From positions 1-10,770 of the forward strand of contig JAITCT010000108.1 of assembly GCA_031282925.1 (NCBI GenBank): a DNA stretch of 10,770 nt, read 5' to 3'. Below, one piece after another: positions 6,322-10,770 of the stretch. The translations under genes and the position numbers were made by a program. This DNA is from Dysgonamonadaceae bacterium. GTDB lineage: Bacteria; Bacteroidota; Bacteroidia; Bacteroidales; Azobacteroidaceae. How positions within the stretch are numbered: the stretch's first letter is position 1; the number at the start of each line of letters is the position of its first letter. The notes below the pieces were generated by a model. That model did not search any database and was not told where the DNA came from. It saw only the letters and a list, made by a program, of their open reading frames with translations.

Positions 6322-6380
6322 GAAGGGGAACGCCACACTGCGTCATTGCGGGGCTTCGCGGAAATGACGCCTTCCCCCTT
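6322..6380. repeat. Imperfect palindrome
   Basis: AAGGGGAA (6323-6330) pairs imperfectly with TTCCCCCTT (6372-6380), and inside them GCGTCATT (6340-6347) pairs exactly with AATGACGC (6363-6370). The centre is a GC-rich 15-base loop. The inner stem uses the same GCGTCATTGCG wording as the long palindrome at 215-308. Confidence 0.6.
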
Positions 6381-6447
6381 TGCCGCAACAAAGGAATCAA
6401 TATTTTCAATTTTCAATTCGCAAAGTTTCTATAAATCTACTAATTAT

Positions 6448-6495
6448 TGCCGGTTGGCACCGAATTTCCGCCGATAGAAGCCAAATGGCCGGTTT
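6448..6495. repeat. Degenerate lead-in to the 21-bp array
   Basis: TGCCGGTT (6448) and CGCCGA (6469) lie 21 bases apart, and GGCCGG occurs at 6487-6492. They look like decayed or founder units just before the regular array but do not hold its exact register with the first perfect unit at 6496. Confidence 0.45.
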
Positions 6496-6805
6496 TGCCG
6501 GCAAAAACCGAATTTCTGCCGGCAAAAACTAAAATGTTGCCGGCAAAAATCAATTTTCTGCCGGCAAAAACCGAAATGTTGCCGGCAGAGAACCATTTTC
6601 TGCCGGCAAAAACTGAAATGCTGCCGGCAGCAAACCAAATTTTGCCGGCAAAAACCGAGTGGTTGCCGGCAGCAAACCAGATTTTGCCGGCAAAAACCGA
6701 ATGGTTGCCGGCAGCAAACCAAATTTTGCCGGCAGAAACTGAAATTTTGCCGGCAGAAAACCGGTTTTTGCCGGCAAAAACTGAATTTTTGCCGGCAGAA
6801 AACAC
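6496..6805. repeat. Array of fifteen 21-bp units with invariant core TGCCGGCA
   Basis: The 8-bp palindrome TGCCGGCA starts at 6496, 6517, 6538, 6559, 6580, 6601, 6622, 6643, 6664, 6685, 6706, 6727, 6748, 6769 and 6790: fifteen copies at exactly 21-base spacing with no core change and no indel. The 13-base segments between are A-rich then T-rich and vary (for example AAAACCGAATTTC, GCAAACCAAATTT). Because no unit contains a stop, several frames on both strands are open and read as LPAKTEF-like or FCRQ-like 7-residue repeats. No start signal, promoter or recognised domain supports a protein. Spacers of 13 bases and an 8-base repeat rule out CRISPR. 21 bp is two helical turns, so all cores face one side of the DNA, as in iteron or operator arrays; no binding protein is known from this window. 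Confidence 0.9.
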
Positions 6806-6821
6806 GTTGTTTTGGATTTCT

Positions 6822-6847
6822 TCGCCTTACGGCTCGGAATAAGGCGA
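6822..6847. repeat. 8-bp hairpin after the 21-bp array
   Basis: TCGCCTTA (6822-6829) is exactly complementary to TAAGGCGA (6840-6847) across a 10-base loop. No T run follows on either strand, so a terminator role is not supported. Confidence 0.5.
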
Positions 6848-6885
6848 TGAGGCCAACGTAACCCATCAATATCTTATTTTTTCCA

Positions 6886-6948
6886 CGTAATTTGTAATTC
6901 ATATATTCGTAATTTTTCCGGATTGTTTCGCGGCTCGCAGTGGCGCGG
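6886..6948 (-). repeat. Inverted counterpart of the 6252-6321 repeat block
   Basis: Read on the minus strand this gives CTGCGAGCCGCGAAACAATC, then GG and an A run, ATTACGA, ATATATGA and ATTACAAATTACG. It is the same order of parts (GCGAGCC palindromic repeat, then ATTACGA-type heptamers) as 6252-6321 on the plus strand. It has lost the GCGGCGAAG middle part of the palindromic repeat. The two blocks face each other around the 21-bp array. Confidence 0.65.
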
Positions 6949-7014
6949 AAGGCTAAAATCAGTGTAATTTACGTTCCGGCTTTGGGACGCGAATTGCGCA
7001 AATTTAGCCGCTCT

Positions 7015-7045
7015 TTTGAAATTTCATTTTAATCGCGTATCTTTG
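7015..7045 (+). promoter_or_regulatory. purL promoter (Bacteroidetes type)
   Basis: TTTG (7015-7018), exactly 19 bases, then TATCTTTG (7038-7045) matches the phylum consensus TTTG-N19-TAnnTTTG perfectly. Transcription should start near 7050-7053, leaving a leader of about 20 bases before ATG 7073. There is therefore little room for a purine riboswitch or attenuator. Confidence 0.8.
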
Positions 7046-7072
7046 TACCCTAAATATCCCCATAAATCTAAA

Positions 7073-10000
7073 ATGATTCTTTTTTTCAAACACGACACAA
7101 ATTCGATTATCGCTGTTGATGCATCGGTAAAACTCGCCAGGGCTGACATTAGAAAACTGATTTGGCTTTTTGACGCCACTGAGGTTTTACCTAAAAAAAA
7201 CATAGATGCTTTCCTGGTAGGGCCTCGGCGGGAAGTGGTTACGCCATGGAGTACCAACGCCGTTGAAATTGTTCAAAACATGGGAGTCGGAAACATCAGC
7301 CGGATAGAAAAGTTTTGGATTGTTCCCGATAAAAATGCCGGATACGACCCCATGTTGCAACGCCTTTACAATGGAATCGGGCAAGACGTCTTCACGATTA
7401 ACAAAAAACCGGAATCCATTGTGTTTATTGACGATATCGCCATTTACAATCAACAGGAAGGTTTGGCTTTAAGTCCGGAAGAAATCAAATATCTGAACGA
7501 AATCAGTGAAAAAGCGGGTCGAAAACTGACCGACAGCGAAGTTTTCGGATTTTCGCAAGTCAATTCCGAGCATTGCCGGCACAAAATTTTCAATGGTATT
7601 TTCATCATCGACGGAATAGAAAAAGAATCATCGCTTTTCAACCTGATACGCAACACTTCCCTGGTAAATCCCAATCAATTAATCTCGGCTTACAAAGACA
7701 ATGTCGCTTTCAATGCAGGCCCTGTCATCGAACAGTTTGCACCACAATCGGCCGATAAACCGGATTATTTTTCGGTAAAAAATATAGAAACCGTTCTTTC
7801 GCTGAAAGCGGAAACTCATAATTTCCCGACTACCGTCGAACCTTTCAACGGCGCTTCAACCGGCGCCGGCGGCGAAATACGCGACCGCCTGGCCGGAGGA
7901 AAAGCTTCCCTGCCCATAGCCGGAACAGCCGTTTATATGACTTCCTATCCGAGAACCGAGGAAGACCGCGAATGGGAAAATGCAATGCCGCCGAGAAAAT
8001 GGCTGTACCAGACGCCTGCGCAAATTCTGATCAAGGCTTCAAACGGAGCTTCCGATTTCGGGAATAAATTCGGCCAACCGTTGATTTGCGGATCGCTGCT
8101 GACTTTTGAACATGAGGAAAACCGGAAAAAATTCGCTTTCGACAAAGTAATTATGCTTGCCGGCGGAGTGGGTTTTGCCAACAAACGGGACGCCTTGAAA
8201 GACGAACCCAAAGCAGGTGAAAAAGTGGTGGTCCTGGGAGGCGACAATTACCGCATCGGAATGGGGGGCGGGGCAGTGTCGTCCGTCGCTACGGGTGAAT
8301 ATACCAGCGGAATTGAACTGAATGCCGTTCAACGCGCCAATCCCGAAATGCAGAAACGGATTGCAAATGTCATCCGCGCACTTGCGGAATCAGACCATAA
8401 CCCCATTGTATCCATCCACGACCACGGCGCCGGAGGACACCTCAATTGCCTCTCGGAACTTGTAGATCCGGCCGGAGGCAAAATCAACATGTCGAATCTG
8501 CCTGTCGGCGACCCTACTCTGTCGGCCAAAGAAATCATCGGAAACGAAAGCCAGGAAAGAATGGGTTTGCTGTTGAAAGAAAAAGATGTCGAGCGGGTAC
8601 GCAAAATTGCCGAACGGGAACGGGCGCCCATGTATGCAGTCGGCGAAATAACCGGCGACAACCGTCTGGTATTCGAACAGGCCGACGGGCAAAAGCCGCT
8701 GGATATGCAATTAGTCGATTTCTTCGGAAAACCGCCGCGCACAGTCATGAACGACCTGACCATCGAAGAACATTTCAAACCGGTACGTTATGACCCAAAA
8801 AATATTGACAAATATCTGGAAAACGTACTGCAATTGGAATCCGTAGCCTGTAAGGATTGGCTGACAAACAAAGTTGACCGTTCCGTCACCGGAAAAATCG
8901 CCCGCCAGCAATGCCAGGGAGAAATCCAATTGCCTTTGAGCGATTTAGGGGCTGTCGCCTTAGACTTCCGCGGGAAATCAGGCATTGCGACTTCAATCGG
9001 CCATGCGCCCCAAGCCGGTTTGATTAATCCGGCAGCAGGCTCGATTCTGGCTGTCGCAGAAGCGCTTACCAATCTTGTTTTTGCACCGCTGAAAAAAAAA
9101 TCGGCAAGCATTTCGTTGAGCGCCAACTGGATGTGGCCGGGCAAAAACCCCGGCGAAAGCGCCCGCTTGTACGAAGCCGTTGAAGCATGTTCCAAATTCG
9201 CCTGCGACTTGGGAATCAACATCCCTACAGGAAAAGATTCGCTGTCCATGACTCAAAAATACGGAGACGAAAAAGTTTTTTCTCCCGGAACCGTCATTAT
9301 TTCTGCCGGAGCGGAAGTTTCGGACATCCGGAAAATCGTTTCCCCCGTATTGGTGAATAATGCGCGGCTTGCACTGTATTATATTGATTTCTCATCCGAT
9401 ACATTCAAACTGGGCGGTTCGGCTTTTGCCCAGTCCCTGAATTGTCTGGGCGAAGAAGCGCCTGTCGTAACAAATGCTATCTATTTCAAAACAGCGTTCG
9501 ATACCGTTCAGGAACTGGTTGAACGGGAACTGATTTGTGCCGGACACGATATTTCGGCAGGGGGGATGATTACCACGCTTTTGGAAATGACTTTCGGAAA
9601 CAGAGAAGGCGGTTTGGAAATCAATTTAAACAAACTGGAAGAAACCGATTTGATAAAAATATTATTCAGTGAAAATCCGGGTATTGTGATTCAAGTCAGA
9701 AATAGACAAATTGTCGAAAATATTCTGACTGTTAACGGAATAGGCTTTGCTAAAATCGGACGGACAACTTTAGCACGGCATATTTCAATTTCCAAAGATG
9801 GAGCCGAATATCGCTTCGCCGTTGATCCCATGCGCGATATTTGGTTTGGTTCGTCTTACCTTTTAGACCGTTTGCAAAGCGGTAAAAAATGCGCCGAAGA
9901 ACGTTTCCGCAATTATAAGCAACAGCCGCTGCAAATTAAATTCAACAAGGAATTTACGGGAACTTTAGCCGAATATGGCTTGAGTTTCGACCGCAGTCCT

Positions 10001-10762
10001 TCGGGAGTCAGGGCTGCTATCGTCCGCGAAAAAGGAACCAACGGCGATCGGGAAATGGCTTATGCGCTTTATCTGGCAGGATTTGACGTAAAAGACGTAC
10101 ACACAACCGATTTGATTTCCGGTCGGGAAACGTTGGAAGACGTCAACATGCTTGTTTTTTGCGGCGGATTTTCCAATTCCGATGTATTAGGATCTGCCAA
10201 AGGCTGGACGGGAAGCTTGCTGTTCAATAGAAAAGCGAAGGAAACACTGGATAAATTCTATGCCCGTTCCGACACGCTGAGTTTAGGTATTTGCAACGGT
10301 TGCCAACTGATGGTGAAATTAAACCTGATTCCTGCCAAATCCAAACAAAAAATACACCCGCAGATGCTGCACAATAACTCGCATAAATTTGAATCTGCAT
10401 TTGTTTCATTGACGATACCTAAAAATAAATCCGTGATGCTTAGTTCACTTGCCGGGAGCAGGTTAGGCGTCTGGATAGCTCATGGGGAAGGAAAATTTTC
10501 TTTGCCTTTGGAAGAAAATAAATACTGTGTTGTCGCCAAATACGCCTACATGGCCTATCCCGGCAATCCGAACGGATCGGACTATGCCGTAGCGGGAATT
10601 TGTTCCAAAGACGGGCGACACCTGGCAATGATGCCTCATCCCGAAAGGGCTATATTTCCCTGGCAATGTGCGTATTATCCGGAAGAACGTAAGAAAGACG
10701 AAATCACGCCGTGGATAGAAGCGTTTGTTAATGCACGGAAATGGATTGAAGAAATCCGGTAA
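7073..10762 (+). CDS. purL: Phosphoribosylformylglycinamidine synthase (large PurL)
   Basis: PurL converts FGAR, glutamine and ATP to FGAM, the fourth step of de novo purine synthesis, in the cytoplasm. This is the large single-chain type (1229 residues from ATG 7073; the E. coli enzyme is 1295), with all domains fused, so no separate PurS or PurQ is needed. The order is: PurS-like N-terminal domain (about 1-140); linker with FGFSQVNSEHCRH (158-170); first AIRS-like half with ETHNFPTTVEPFNGASTGAG (247-266) and HDHGAGG (449-455); second half with GKDSLSM (720-726) and GHDISAGG (824-831); and C-terminal class-I glutamine amidotransferase with LGICNGCQL (nucleophile Cys1074) and MPHPER (His1189, Glu1191). 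The frame stays open upstream to a TTG at 7016, but that TTG lies inside the -33 box, and MILFFKHD is the usual start in this phylum. The stop is TAA 10760-10762. No damage was seen. Confidence 0.98.
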   Translation: MILFFKHDTNSIIAVDASVKLARADIRKLIWLFDATEVLPKKNIDAFLVGPRREVVTPWSTNAVEIVQNMGVGNISRIEKFWIVPDKNAGYDPMLQRLYNGIGQDVFTINKKPESIVFIDDIAIYNQQEGLALSPEEIKYLNEISEKAGRKLTDSEVFGFSQVNSEHCRHKIFNGIFIIDGIEKESSLFNLIRNTSLVNPNQLISAYKDNVAFNAGPVIEQFAPQSADKPDYFSVKNIETVLSLKAETHNFPTTVEPFNGASTGAGGEIRDRLAGGKASLPIAGTAVYMTSYPRTEEDREWENAMPPRKWLYQTPAQILIKASNGASDFGNKFGQPLICGSLLTFEHEENRKKFAFDKVIMLAGGVGFANKRDALKDEPKAGEKVVVLGGDNYRIGMGGGAVSSVATGEYTSGIELNAVQRANPEMQKRIANVIRALAESDHNPIVSIHDHGAGGHLNCLSELVDPAGGKINMSNLPVGDPTLSAKEIIGNESQERMGLLLKEKDVERVRKIAERERAPMYAVGEITGDNRLVFEQADGQKPLDMQLVDFFGKPPRTVMNDLTIEEHFKPVRYDPKNIDKYLENVLQLESVACKDWLTNKVDRSVTGKIARQQCQGEIQLPLSDLGAVALDFRGKSGIATSIGHAPQAGLINPAAGSILAVAEALTNLVFAPLKKKSASISLSANWMWPGKNPGESARLYEAVEACSKFACDLGINIPTGKDSLSMTQKYGDEKVFSPGTVIISAGAEVSDIRKIVSPVLVNNARLALYYIDFSSDTFKLGGSAFAQSLNCLGEEAPVVTNAIYFKTAFDTVQELVERELICAGHDISAGGMITTLLEMTFGNREGGLEINLNKLEETDLIKILFSENPGIVIQVRNRQIVENILTVNGIGFAKIGRTTLARHISISKDGAEYRFAVDPMRDIWFGSSYLLDRLQSGKKCAEERFRNYKQQPLQIKFNKEFTGTLAEYGLSFDRSPSGVRAAIVREKGTNGDREMAYALYLAGFDVKDVHTTDLISGRETLEDVNMLVFCGGFSNSDVLGSAKGWTGSLLFNRKAKETLDKFYARSDTLSLGICNGCQLMVKLNLIPAKSKQKIHPQMLHNNSHKFESAFVSLTIPKNKSVMLSSLAGSRLGVWIAHGEGKFSLPLEENKYCVVAKYAYMAYPGNPNGSDYAVAGICSKDGRHLAMMPHPERAIFPWQCAYYPEERKKDEITPWIEAFVNARKWIEEIR

Positions 10763-10770
10763 GCAAAATC

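Noticed and set aside
6131..6477. Small plus-strand frames of 65-78 codons
   Set aside because: They run through the IS110 relic, palindromic repeat and ATTACGA heptamers in mixed phases, so they are chance frames in repeats.
6496..6805. CRISPR array
   Set aside because: The conserved part is only 8 bases and the variable part 13; real repeats and spacers are about 25-40 bases each, and no cas gene is present.
6822..6847. Terminator for a transcript across the 21-bp array
   Set aside because: The 8-bp stem is good but no T run follows on either strand.
6444..6902. 152-codon minus-strand frame with FCRQ repeats, and its plus-strand counterpart
   Set aside because: They are open mainly because the 21-bp unit has no stops. 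There is no promoter, ribosome site or domain; kept only as a finding.
7016..7072. TTG start for purL giving a 19-residue longer protein
   Set aside because: The TTG is part of the -33 promoter box and the extension matches no PurL feature.

Overview
The window looks like chromosomal DNA from a member of the Bacteroidetes, most likely a Bacteroidales. The evidence is threefold. Two intergenic regions carry the phylum-specific promoter signature (TTTG, about 19 bases, then TAnnTTTG), with an exact match upstream of purL. Gene starts lack strong Shine-Dalgarno sequences. The protein families (large single-chain PurL, paired DUF2156/GNAT proteins, Rpn-type PD-(D/E)XK proteins beginning 'ANPIF') are typical of that group. 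No rRNA, tRNA or CRISPR array was seen.

Layout. Bases 1-104 hold the last codons of an unidentified gene, followed by a strong hairpin terminator. Bases 105-730 have no convincing gene. They hold a 35-bp near-perfect palindrome of the 'CATTGCGAG...GCAATC' class and a roughly 311-bp MITE-like element (335-645) with T/A-rich terminal inverted repeats and a chain of small hairpins. Bases 731-2518 hold two co-directional genes, a DUF2156 aminoacyl-transferase-like protein and a GNAT acetyltransferase, 12 bases apart and probably one operon. Bases 2599-4435 hold a tandem duplication on the minus strand of an Rpn-family PD-(D/E)XK nuclease. The two copies differ mainly in their C-terminal coiled coil, where one carries 14-residue repeats. 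The pair is bracketed by a 20-bp inverted repeat (18/20 identical). Bases 4509-5816 (minus) encode UDP-glucose 6-dehydrogenase, a source of UDP-glucuronate for surface polysaccharide.

Bases 5817-7014 are a gene-free accessory stretch: a decayed IS110-family transposase N-terminus (5983-6221), then a composite structure of roughly 700 bp (6252-6948). In that structure, inverted copies of a palindromic repeat plus ATTACGA heptads flank an exactly periodic array of fifteen 21-bp units, each with the same 8-bp palindrome TGCCGGCA. Bases 7073-10762 encode PurL (FGAM synthase) of de novo purine synthesis, complete, from its own promoter.

The housekeeping genes (ugd, purL) and the small transferase operon are ordinary. 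The two most unusual features are the 21-bp palindrome array with its inverted flanks and the duplicated Rpn locus with its variable C-terminal repeat. The MITE-like hairpin element comes next. Function for any of these repeats is inference only.
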